Source: Spirochaetaceae bacterium
Lineage (GTDB): Bacteria; Spirochaetota; Spirochaetia; Treponematales; Breznakiellaceae
DNA: 5,730 nt
Direction of reading: 5' to 3'
Assembly: GCA_031280115.1 (NCBI GenBank)
Contig: JAITHF010000281.1
Coordinates: 1-5,730, forward strand
This document shows, piece after piece, positions 1 through 5,516 of this stretch. Numbering within the stretch: the first letter of the stretch is position 1; the number at the start of each line of letters is the position of its first letter. A program made the position numbers and the translations under genes. Under the pieces are notes generated by a model. That model was not told where the DNA came from and did not search any database. It saw only the letters and a program-made list of their open reading frames with translations.

Positions 1-378
1 GACTCAACCGACGCTGTATTTGACTCAACCGACGCTGTATTTGACTCAACCGACGCTGTATTTGAGTCAACCGACACTGTATTTGAGTCAGGCGACATTG
101 TATTTGAGTCAACCGACGCTGTATTTGAGTCAACCGACGCTGTATTTGACTCAACCGGCGCTGTATTTGAGTCAGGCGACGCTGTATTTGAGTCAACTGA
201 CGCTGTATTTGAGTCAACCGGCGCTGTATTTGAGTCAGGCGACGCTGTACTTGAGTCAACTGATGCTGTATTTGAGTCAACCGGCGCTGTATTTGAGTCA
301 GAAATGACTGTACCTGAGTCAGATTTGAATAGATTTGAGTCGGATTTGAATAGATTTGAGTCGGATCTTAATAGATTT
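1..378. repeat. 21-bp tandem repeat array, at least 18 units
   Basis: Eighteen consecutive 21-bp units lie head to tail without one indel, and the array runs off the left edge, so its full length is unknown. Units 1-14 share GASTCA at the start and TGTATTT at the end (one unit has TGTACTT). Variation is concentrated at unit positions 7-14, plus a C/G toggle at position 3. Across each junction the sequence reads TTGASTCAA, a palindrome whose central base is the toggling C/G. Units 5, 9 and 12 break its last base (TCAG). Variable sites fall on all three codon positions of frame 1, so there is no sign of protein-level selection. A 21-bp spacing is two B-DNA turns, which would put all palindromes on one helix face. 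An iteron-like or other protein-binding array, or a neutral minisatellite, are both possible. Confidence 0.95.
316..378. repeat. Variant 21-bp units ending the array
   Basis: Three units keep the 21-bp period and the GAGTC(A/G) start but replace the rest with a GATTTGAATAGATTT-type sequence. Each contains TTTGA about every 10-11 bp, so these units also have a one-turn sub-period. Unit 15 (295-315) is a transitional copy that resembles neither type well. The array decays after 378: a further GAGCC start is followed by unrelated sequence. Confidence 0.85.
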
Positions 379-388
379 GAGCCAAAAA

Positions 389-411
389 CAGACTTTTCTG
401 TCTGCGGTTTT
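389..411 (+). terminator. Weak hairpin with short T run after the array
   Basis: CAGAC (389-393) pairs with GTCTG (400-404) across a six-base TTTTCT loop, and CGGTTTT follows. The stem is only 5 bp and the T run is short. It could end a transcript coming from the left, but it is a weak candidate. Confidence 0.25.
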
Positions 412-560
412 ATGTTATATTCAAGCATAGTATACGGTTTACTGCGGGATGGTGCTGTATGCTCCGGCCTGCCTGTTGAGCCTGCCCCTCCCGCGCCCTC
501 CGCAGGCTTTTTGGGGGGATTTTTTTACGCGCTGCGCTTCGCTTGCGCTTTTTAAGAGAA

Positions 561-584
561 TTTGGGGGAACCAGTTCCCCCAAA
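561..584. other. Perfect 11-bp-stem hairpin within the element
   Basis: TTTGGGGGAAC (561-571) is fully complementary to GTTCCCCCAAA (574-584), leaving a two-base CA centre; as a folded hairpin the innermost pair would open to a four-base loop. It takes the place of the different stem GGGGGGTC/GACCCCCC in the copy at 4304-4322. It is the nearest strong hairpin upstream of the TetR gene but has no adjacent T tract. Confidence 0.7.
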
Positions 585-711
585 CCCCCCACAACGGCTT
601 CCTGCGCCGCGCCACTAACGCCATCAAAGCGCGATGAGGCGCCGCTTCTGGGTTGTGACTAAACCCCCAAACCCTATCGCCGCAGGAAGCACCTGAAACA
701 GCCTCCGGCTG
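561..711 (-). repeat. Structured intergenic element, inverted copy
   Basis: Read on the - strand, this is the same element as at 4174 and 5501. It starts with hairpin CAGCC-GGA-GGCTG (711-699). The core follows, bounded by GCTTCCTGCG (690-681) and its inverted partner CGCAGGAAGC (606-597), and then come a G-run/TTT/G-run segment and a second hairpin (581-564). The 94-bp core aligns almost without gaps to the copy at 4196-4288. Shared blocks are AACCCAGA, GCGGCGCC and GGCGCGGCGCAGGAAGCCG. The related Ala/Gly-rich CGCTGCGCTTCGCTT-type tail (about 529-556) matches the CTCTTAAAGAGG tail of the copy at 4174. No protein is encoded. It resembles a MITE-like or structured-RNA repeat. Confidence 0.85.
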
Positions 712-742
712 TTGACGGGGAGGGGGTTTGTTGCGATAGTAT

Positions 743-749
743 AAAGAGG
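743..749 (+). promoter_or_regulatory. Ribosome binding site of the TetR gene
   Basis: AAAGAGG, with GAGG at 746-749, lies 7 bases upstream of the ATG at 757 and supports that start. Confidence 0.75.
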
Positions 750-756
750 TATTTTC

Positions 757-1437
757 ATGGGCATACAGGAACGGAAAGAACGTGAAAAAGATGCGCGCCG
801 GAAACTCATCATGCGCTGCGCCAAAGAACTCCTTCTGGAACACGGCAGCGAACGGGTCAGCATGATAGACATCGCGAAACGGGCGGAAATAAGCAAAGGA
901 ACCCTCTACCTCTATTTTCCCACCAAAGAAGAACTGTATAAAAGAATCTGCGACGAGGCGGCAAACCGCTTCATCGCCCACTTCCAGTCCCAGTTCACGT
1001 CTAACAACCGCGAAAACCCTTCAGCGCTGGAAACGATAAAACTCTTCTGGCGCTGCTACCTTGATATGTTCGGCGAATCCGAAGACATGATCATCATCTT
1101 CACCATGAAAAACTATATCGCCCCGGCGTTTCCCTTCAGCCCCTTTGATAACCCCGCCTCCGAGCCGGAATCGCCTTATATCTTTTATACGATGATTAGG
1201 GATATGATCCAGCAAGGCATCCATGAAGGCGCCTTCGACCCCTCGATCAACCCGGGCATGGTGGCCAAAACTATGCTTTCTATGTTCTCGCATATCATGG
1301 GAAGCGTGGTGAATATGCCCAAAGCGGAACGGAAGCCGGCGCTCATCATCGGGGAAGTGAAACATATCTTTGAAATCATCCTGCGGGGCATCGCCCGGGA
1401 GCATTTTGACCGCGCCGCCTTTACCCTGCCGGGATGA
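757..1437 (+). CDS. TetR/AcrR-family transcriptional regulator
   Basis: This is a predicted one-component cytosolic DNA-binding repressor of 226 aa, a usual length for the family. The N-terminal TetR domain spans about residues 12-65. Basic helix 1 (KDARRKLIMRCAKELLLEHG) leads to a helix-turn-helix around 34-62, with DIAKRAEISKGTLYLYFPTK as the classic recognition segment and EELYKRI after it. Residues from about 80 to 226 form the divergent helical ligand and dimer domain, where nothing identifies a ligand. The ATG at 757 is preceded by GAGG at 7-base spacing, and the HTH lies at the expected distance from it. The stop is only 30 bp before the exporter start, and the exporter has its own Shine-Dalgarno, so the two are probably cotranscribed and this protein probably represses the pair. 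I could not identify an operator. Family assignment is firm; the target is inferred from position. Confidence 0.93.
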   Translation: MGIQERKEREKDARRKLIMRCAKELLLEHGSERVSMIDIAKRAEISKGTLYLYFPTKEELYKRICDEAANRFIAHFQSQFTSNNRENPSALETIKLFWRCYLDMFGESEDMIIIFTMKNYIAPAFPFSPFDNPASEPESPYIFYTMIRDMIQQGIHEGAFDPSINPGMVAKTMLSMFSHIMGSVVNMPKAERKPALIIGEVKHIFEIILRGIAREHFDRAAFTLPG

Positions 1438-1455
1438 CCCTTATGAACCTTCCTC

Positions 1456-1461
1456 AAGGAG
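1456..1461 (+). promoter_or_regulatory. Ribosome binding site of the exporter gene
   Basis: A consensus AAGGAG lies 6 bases (all T) before the ATG at 1468. It is in the 30-bp gap after the TetR stop, which also argues for translation of both genes from one mRNA. Confidence 0.85.
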
Positions 1462-1467
1462 TTTTTT

Positions 1468-3390
1468 ATGGCTTTTCCGCCTTCTTCCGGTTTTATAGGA
1501 ACCCTCTCTAAGCGCCCCGGCCTTGTAACGGCCCTCATAGGGGCGGCCACCCTCTTCTTCGGCTTCCAGCTGCTTAGGGTGGAACTGGATAATAACAACT
1601 TCAGGTTCGTGCCGAAAAATGACCCGTCCCGCCTTTTGTCCGAGTACATAGATGACGCCTTCGGGAGTTCCACCTTTATTCTGGTGGGCCTTGAGCGGCG
1701 GTACGGCACGGTATTCGACCGGGCCTTTCTCCTTAAACTCAAAGACTATGTGGAGCGGCTTAAAACCATAGACTTCGTGGGGGACATAAACTCCCTTATA
1801 ACCAGCGACTACATCGCAGGCGACAGCGACACGATCATTGTGGAACCCCTGGCAGGGGATAACTTTTCCGCCGGCCCTGAAGAAATCCGGGAACTCAAAC
1901 GCCGGCTCCTCTCATGGGACCTCTACCGGCGGGCGCTCTACTCAGACGACTTTACCGCGACCCAGATACTCATCCCCTTGGACATTACCCAAGAAAACGC
2001 GGGAAACCCTGAAGTAGTGGCAAGTTTCCTCCTTATTCGGGACATAGCCAAAGAGATGTTCGCGGGCCTTGCGGACGTGTATGTGGCCGGCCTTCCTGTA
2101 ATAAGCGCCACCATAAACGAATCGGTCGCAGCGGACCTTTCCCTCCTGGTCCCGCTGGTTATTCTGGTGGTGGTCGTTATCGTGTTTATCCCCCTGGGAA
2201 GCCCGTTCTTAACGGCCCTGTCCCTCATCTCAGTACTGGCGGCGGTTATCTGGTCAATCGGGGCGATGCCGCTCTTTCATATCAAACTTTCGGTTATCTC
2301 AACAGTGCTGCCGGTTATCCTTATTGCCGTGGGAAGCTCCTACGGCCTCCACCTTATCATCCATTACATCGAGGAGGCGGAACGGGCGGGGCTGGACGCG
2401 GCGGGGATGGACAAGGAGGCGTACCGGCTCTTTATCGCAGGGCTCATAGGGAAAGTCGGGAAGCCCCTGTTTCTTGCCATGCTTACCACTATGGTTAGTT
2501 TCCTCTCGTTTTCTTTTACCACAGTGGTCCCCATACGGGAGTTCGGTTACTTTTCCAGTTTTGGGGTGGTGTCGTCGTTTATCATTACGATTACCCTGGT
2601 GCCGGCGCTCCTCCTCCTGCGGGGCCCTAAGCCCCTGCGGAAAAGGGGGGGGAAAGGGGGGAAAGGGGGGAAAGAGCAATCCCATGACAACATCCGCGCA
2701 AGCCGCAGGATTGCGGGTTTTTTCACCAGCATTGTCCGGAAAAAGCGCTTTATTATCGGCCTCTCAGCGGGTATTCTGGGGGTCTCGGTATACGGCGCGT
2801 CAAAACTGGTGATTGACAACGTGTTCATCGAGTATTTTAAGGCGCATACGGACATTTACCGGTCGGAAGTCTTTATCCGGGAGAAATTCGGCGGCTCAAA
2901 GGTGATAAGCCTTGTTGTTCAGGCGGGCAGCCCGGAGGAGCTGCTCCACCCGGACGCCCTGGGCGCCCTTGACAGGCTCAGCGCCCACCTTACTGCGCGG
3001 GTGCCGGAAGTGGGAAAGGTTATGGGCTTTACAGACCTTGTGAAGCGGATGAATCAGGTGTTTAACGCTGACGGGATTCCCGCCCAGACCCGGGACGAGG
3101 GGCAGCACGGGGCGGCTGGCGCCTTCGGGTTCGGCGGTTTTTCCCTCGATGAAGAAGACTCCGGCTCTGACCCTCAAGAGGGCGCGTTTGGGTATTTTCC
3201 TGTTGAGCCGGCAAATCCTGCTGAGACCGCCCCCGCTCCTGAAGAAGAGGGCGGGGCGGACATAAACGAGCAGTACCGGCTGGCTGTTGCCTCCTTTTTG
3301 GCCCAGGCCGCAGGCGAGGCCGGGGGCCGGAGCGCCGCGGATCTTGCGCGGGAGGCGGCGCGGCTTGCGAACTTCGAAGGCGCCGGCTAG
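1468..3390 (+). CDS. RND/MMPL-family exporter, N-terminal 640 residues before an in-frame TAG
   Basis: This is a predicted inner-membrane RND-superfamily exporter of the MMPL type, probably driven by proton influx; the substrate is unknown (lipids or other hydrophobic molecules are typical of the family). There is one N-terminal membrane helix at about 19-37 and a periplasmic domain at about 40-220. Five more helices follow, at about 223-242, 246-265, 277-300, 329-350 and 360-384. PVILIAVGSSYGLHLIIHY (282-300) is the family's signature helix. After a Lys/Gly-rich cytosolic linker (391-402, three GGK repeats), helix 7 (427-446) begins the second half, followed by another periplasmic domain. 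Residues about 540-600 form an Asp/Glu/Pro/Gly-rich insert. The frame then hits TAG with only seven of about twelve helices made. The rest of the protein follows in the same frame (3391-4173). As a stand-alone product this would lack the second transmembrane bundle and is unlikely to transport. Confidence 0.85.
   Translation: MAFPPSSGFIGTLSKRPGLVTALIGAATLFFGFQLLRVELDNNNFRFVPKNDPSRLLSEYIDDAFGSSTFILVGLERRYGTVFDRAFLLKLKDYVERLKTIDFVGDINSLITSDYIAGDSDTIIVEPLAGDNFSAGPEEIRELKRRLLSWDLYRRALYSDDFTATQILIPLDITQENAGNPEVVASFLLIRDIAKEMFAGLADVYVAGLPVISATINESVAADLSLLVPLVILVVVVIVFIPLGSPFLTALSLISVLAAVIWSIGAMPLFHIKLSVISTVLPVILIAVGSSYGLHLIIHYIEEAERAGLDAAGMDKEAYRLFIAGLIGKVGKPLFLAMLTTMVSFLSFSFTTVVPIREFGYFSSFGVVSSFIITITLVPALLLLRGPKPLRKRGGKGGKGGKEQSHDNIRASRRIAGFFTSIVRKKRFIIGLSAGILGVSVYGASKLVIDNVFIEYFKAHTDIYRSEVFIREKFGGSKVISLVVQAGSPEELLHPDALGALDRLSAHLTARVPEVGKVMGFTDLVKRMNQVFNADGIPAQTRDEGQHGAAGAFGFGGFSLDEEDSGSDPQEGAFGYFPVEPANPAETAPAPEEEGGADINEQYRLAVASFLAQAAGEAGGRSAADLAREAARLANFEGAG
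2645..2673 (+). repeat. G-tract repeat inside the exporter gene (GGGGGGAAA units)
   Basis: A G8 run, then AAA, G6, AAA, G6 and AAA form three 9-bp units that encode Gly-Gly-Lys three times in the cytosolic linker between helices 6 and 7. The G8 run is prone to slippage. A one- or two-base change would put the gene out of frame. The tract also meets the usual G-quadruplex pattern on the coding strand if G8 supplies two runs. Confidence 0.8.
3388..3390 (+). other. In-frame TAG interrupting the exporter frame
   Basis: The reading sequence is FEGAG-TAG-YEIPSDP. Coding style, frame and family features continue on both sides, with no shift and no new start. There is no Shine-Dalgarno just downstream; the first candidate start is a TTG at 3511, preceded by CAACAACCCT. 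TAG also ends this gene (4171-4173) and the LRR gene (5498-5500), so the codon is used as a normal stop here. A TAC or TAT tyrosine codon needs only one base change to give TAG. Confidence 0.95.
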
Positions 3391-4173
3391 TACGAAATCC
3401 CCAGCGACCCGGCGCGGTACAACAAGGCCGGTAAAGACGGCCTCCAGCGGCTCATAGCAAATTATCTGGCGCTTCTTTCAGGGAATATCGGCGCCTACGC
3501 CAACAACCCTTTGGAGCCCACAGCAATACGGGCCTCCATCCAGCTGCGTACCACCGGCCAGGCTGACACTGACCGGGCGGTGGAAGCGATACAGCGTTTT
3601 GTCAGGGACAATTTCCCTGAAAATACGACGGTGCTCGTAGGGGGCGCCGCGCTGGTGGAAGGCTCCCTTAATATGCTGGTGGTGAAATCCCTTTTTACTT
3701 CGATGATAATCGCCCTTGTGTCCCTGTTCTGCATCATTGCCGTTTCCAACCGCTCCTTTGCGGCGGGTTTGGTGTGCGCGGCGCCGCTGGTGCTTTTAAT
3801 CATGGTGAACTTCGCGGTCATGGGATTTCTGGGCATCAAGCTCAACATCGGGACCGCCATGATAGCCAGTTTGACTATGGGCATCGGCATTGACTATACG
3901 ATTCATTTTCTCGAAGCCTATAAGCGGGAGCGCGGGGCGGACGGGGCTTTTGCGCGGGTTTTTAAGACCGCGGGCATAGCCATTATTATTGACGCCCTTT
4001 CAGTGGGCGCGGGTTTTGGGGTGCTGCTCTTTTCCCAGTTCAATATGTTAAGGGACTTGGGGCTTCTCATTGCCCTTGCCATGCTTTTGAGCGCCTTGGC
4101 GGGCCTCATCCTCACGCCGGTACTCTTAGCCACCCCCTTAGGAAACTTCTGCCGCCCCCTGCGGCAGCCGTAG
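3391..4173 (+). pseudogene. RND/MMPL exporter, C-terminal 260 residues after the in-frame TAG
   Basis: This is the continuation of the exporter in the same frame, codons 642-901 counted from the ATG at 1468. It begins YEIPSDPARYNKAGKDG, which completes the second periplasmic domain. The last five helices follow at about codons 743-760, 764-785, 792-814, 835-856 and 864-887. GIGIDYTIHFLEAYKRE (805-821) is the second copy of the family's signature helix, with the Asp-Tyr pair that the first half replaces with Ser-Tyr. Together the two parts give a normal two-bundle, twelve-helix RND topology. No plausible initiation site exists before 3511, so this part is made only by readthrough or suppression, or not at all. 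The absence of other damage suggests the stop is recent, tolerated, or an error in the read. The last residues (RPLRQP) lie in hairpin-forming GC-rich sequence like the element that follows. Confidence 0.8.
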
Positions 4174-4187
4174 GCCCCCTGCGGGGG
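4149..4187 (+). terminator. Two GC-rich hairpins at the exporter 3' end
   Basis: CTGCCGC (4149-4155) pairs with GCGGCAG (4161-4167), overlapping the last codons. CCCCC (4175-4179) pairs with GGGGG (4183-4187) around TGC directly after the stop. Only ATT follows, so these are not classical intrinsic terminators, but they probably stabilise or end the message. CCCCCTGCGG occurs in both hairpins and again at 5501. Confidence 0.45.
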
Positions 4188-4303
4188 ATTCAGGCGCTTC
4201 CTGCGGTGAGAGGGTTTGCACGTTGAGGCGCAACCCAGACGCGGCGCCAAAGCGGAATTCGATAGCGGAAGGGCGCGGCGCAGGAAGCCGTTGTGGGGGG
4301 TTT

Positions 4304-4322
4304 GGGGGGTCTATGACCCCCC
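4304..4322. other. Perfect hairpin GGGGGGTC-TAT-GACCCCCC
   Basis: An 8-bp perfect stem closes a TAT loop and forms the 3' hairpin of the element. The stem differs from the inverted copy's GGGGGAAC/GTTCCCCC, yet both stay fully paired. Confidence 0.8.
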
Positions 4323-4337
4323 ATAAACTCTTAAAGA

Positions 4338-4351
4338 GGCGCGAAAGCGCC
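4338..4351 (+). other. GNRA-type hairpin GGCGC-GAAA-GCGCC
   Basis: A perfect 5-bp GC stem is capped by GAAA, a stable RNA tetraloop of the GNRA class. This points to function as RNA, perhaps in the 5' leader of the LRR gene, whose start codon lies 70 bases downstream. Confidence 0.55.
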
Positions 4352-4408
4352 GATACGCCCTGTTTATTGCGCCTGTGCGCCTGCAAACCGCGCTCAGGCG
4401 CAGGGGGC

Positions 4409-4414
4409 AAGGAG
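4409..4414 (+). promoter_or_regulatory. Ribosome binding site that fixes the LRR gene start
   Basis: A consensus AAGGAG lies 6 bases before the ATG at 4421. This decides against the longer TTG-started frame from 4223, which has no comparable site. The nearer ATG at 4416 is out of frame. Confidence 0.85.
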
Positions 4415-4420
4415 TATGGT

Positions 4421-5500
4421 ATGGCTGCTAATTTTCAGGATATGGTCAAACAGGCCGTTGACACCTACGGCCTTGCGCTCTTGGACGACCCTGGTCGGTG
4501 CAGGACGTTACTGGCGGGTTACGCCAAGGGGAAGCATAAGCGGCAGATACGCCTGTTCATAGGGTCCCTTGAAAAAGGCTTTCATACCGAGATAGCCCGC
4601 TCTCTTGATAAGGCTGGGGCAAGGCGCAGGCTTGCCGGCGTGTTGGGGCGCCAGTACCCGGCAGCGCCGAAGGCCGTCAAAGAAGTAATGCTGCTCTTGG
4701 AAACCCTGTATCAGAGGCCCCTGTCGCCGCCTGCGCCGCTGCCGCCGCGGGGGGTAACGATTATCCGCTATACCGGCAAGGAAGAGACGCTGATTATTCC
4801 GGACCGGATGGACGGCAGGCCGGTCACCGGTATCGGCATGATGGCGTTTTATGTATGCAGGAGCCTTGAGCGGGTGGTCATCCCCAACGGGGTAAGCGTT
4901 ATTGGCCCGGGGGCGTTTTACGGGTGTAAAAACCTTGCCCACATAGTCATTCCCGAATCAGTTGCCGCGATCGGCATGATGGCGTTTTTTATATGCGCCA
5001 GCCTTGAGCGGGCCGCCATTCCTGAGGGGGTGAACGTTATTGGACCGGGGGCGTTTTACGGATGTAAAAGCCTCAGCAGCATCGTTATTCCCGAATCAGT
5101 AAGCGCCATTGGGGAACGGGCGTTTTTTGCGTGCAGGAGCCTTACTGAGGCGGCCATTCCTGACGGGGTAAGCGTCATTGAGGAGCGCTCGTTTGCCCGG
5201 TGCGAGCGGCTTGAGCGCCTTGTCATGCCCGATTCAGTACGCATTATCGACACAGGGGCATTTACCGGATGCGGGCGGCTTACAGGCATAACCATTCCCG
5301 ACGGGGTTACGGCTATTGGAGGGTGGGCGTTTGCGGGATGCAGGCGGCTTACAGGCATAGCCATTCCCGACGGGGTTACGGCTATTGGGGAGTGGGCGTT
5401 TACCGGGTGCGGGAATCTGAGGGGCGTTACCCTTTCACGCCAGACCCAGGTGGGAAAAGGCGCGTTTCCCCCGGAGGCGCGCCTTATGTACCGCGACTAG
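4421..5500 (+). CDS. BspA-type leucine-rich-repeat protein (LRR_5) with N-terminal helical domain
   Basis: The protein has 359 aa. Residues 1-100 form a soluble, mainly helical domain (QAVDTYGLALLDDPGRCRTL, then KHKRQIRLFIGSLEKGF). It resembles a domain I know from N-termini of assorted spirochaete and other bacterial proteins, with a YGxxLLxDPxR...LLxxYxxGxxKxxIRL pattern; its function is unknown to me. A Pro-rich linker (100-110) leads to a capping segment (111-134, VTIIRYTGKEETLIIPD), then nine 23-residue BspA-type repeats at about 135-338. Their pattern is V-x-x-I-G-x-x-A-F-x-x-C-x-x-L-x-x-x-x-I-P-(D/E/N)-(G/S). Such repeats are usually protein-binding surfaces. There is no signal peptide, lipobox or membrane helix, so it is probably cytosolic, unlike classical surface BspA adhesins. 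Repeats 1-2 and 3-4 form a 46-residue duplication, and repeats 7-8 are almost identical, showing recent expansion. It probably has its own transcription unit. Confidence 0.9.
   Translation: MAANFQDMVKQAVDTYGLALLDDPGRCRTLLAGYAKGKHKRQIRLFIGSLEKGFHTEIARSLDKAGARRRLAGVLGRQYPAAPKAVKEVMLLLETLYQRPLSPPAPLPPRGVTIIRYTGKEETLIIPDRMDGRPVTGIGMMAFYVCRSLERVVIPNGVSVIGPGAFYGCKNLAHIVIPESVAAIGMMAFFICASLERAAIPEGVNVIGPGAFYGCKSLSSIVIPESVSAIGERAFFACRSLTEAAIPDGVSVIEERSFARCERLERLVMPDSVRIIDTGAFTGCGRLTGITIPDGVTAIGGWAFAGCRRLTGIAIPDGVTAIGEWAFTGCGNLRGVTLSRQTQVGKGAFPPEARLMYRD
4823..5434 (+). repeat. 69-bp coding repeats of the LRR domain
   Basis: Nine tandem units of 69 bp encode the 23-residue LRRs. The units at 5276-5344 and 5345-5413 agree at about 62 of 69 positions by eye. 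The pair at 4823-4960 is repeated as a 138-bp block at 4961-5098. Repeat identity is high at DNA as well as protein level, so copy number may vary between strains. Confidence 0.85.
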
Positions 5501-5516
5501 CCCCCTGCGGGGGTTT
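5501..5516 (+). terminator. Hairpin CCCCC-TGC-GGGGG-TTT after the LRR gene
   Basis: The stem begins at the first base after the TAG stop: CCCCC (5501-5505), loop TGC, GGGGG (5509-5513), then TTT. The T run is short, but position and stem suit termination. It is also the opening hairpin of the third intergenic element copy. Confidence 0.5.

Larger units (their letters stand above)
1..555 (+). other. Open frame through the repeat array (coding doubtful)
   Basis: Frame 1 is open from the window edge to a TAA at 553-555. It would read as acidic heptads [DE]-S-T-[DG]-A-V-F, then ESDLNRF three times, then a non-repetitive tail rich in Cys, Gly, Pro and Phe. It could be the C-terminus of a gene starting to the left. 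Against this, frame 2 (Ser/Thr-Gln-Pro-Thr-Leu-Tyr-Leu heptads) is also open until about 307, and two reverse frames are open through the array. A 21-bp period makes openness cheap. The tail also runs into intergenic repeat DNA. Retention of E-S-x-x-x-x-F across the change of unit type is the one point in favour of frame 1. Confidence 0.2.
4174..4352 (+). repeat. Structured intergenic element, copy between exporter and LRR gene
   Basis: It starts one base after the exporter stop with hairpin CCCCC-TGC-GGGGG (4175-4187), then ATTCAGGC. The core runs from GCTTCCTGCG (4196-4205) to its exact inverted partner CGCAGGAAGC (4279-4288). Next come CGTTGTGGGGGGTTT, a perfect hairpin (4304-4322), CTCTTAAAGAG and a GAAA-loop hairpin (4338-4351). 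The 93-bp core matches the inverted copy at 597-690 and the copy at 5522-5614. Conserved internal blocks include AACCCAGA and CGGAATTCGAT (shared with the 5522 copy). No gene is seen here; an open TTG-started extension of the LRR frame from 4223 is discounted because it is made of repeat sequence. Confidence 0.85.

Noticed and set aside
20..307. 95-residue frame of Ser-Gln-Pro-Thr-Leu-Tyr-Leu heptads
   Set aside because: It is a product of the 21-bp period, which leaves four of six frames open. It has no Shine-Dalgarno and closes where the unit type changes.
1..378. CRISPR array
   Set aside because: Units are contiguous 21-mers without unique spacers.
674..739. CTATCGC (674-680) and GCGATAG (733-739) as a TetR operator
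   Set aside because: A 7-bp inverted pair separated by 52 bases is far wider than TetR operators and is not surprising by chance.
712..745. Promoter TTGACG-17-GATAGT before the TetR gene
   Set aside because: The -10 would lie directly against the ribosome binding site, leaving almost no leader, and the -10 match is poor.
439..981. Reverse-strand frame of 180 codons overlapping the TetR start
   Set aside because: It crosses the intergenic element and the antisense of a clear TetR HTH, has no recognisable domain, and has low-complexity composition.
3511..4173. Separate 220-residue gene starting at a TTG
   Set aside because: There is no ribosome binding site, and the same frame is open with fitting sequence back to the TAG, so it is the exporter C-terminus.
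4223..4420. N-terminal extension of the LRR protein from a TTG
   Set aside because: The extension is translated repeat element, rich in Arg, Cys and Gly. The AAGGAG at 4409-4414 places the start at 4421.
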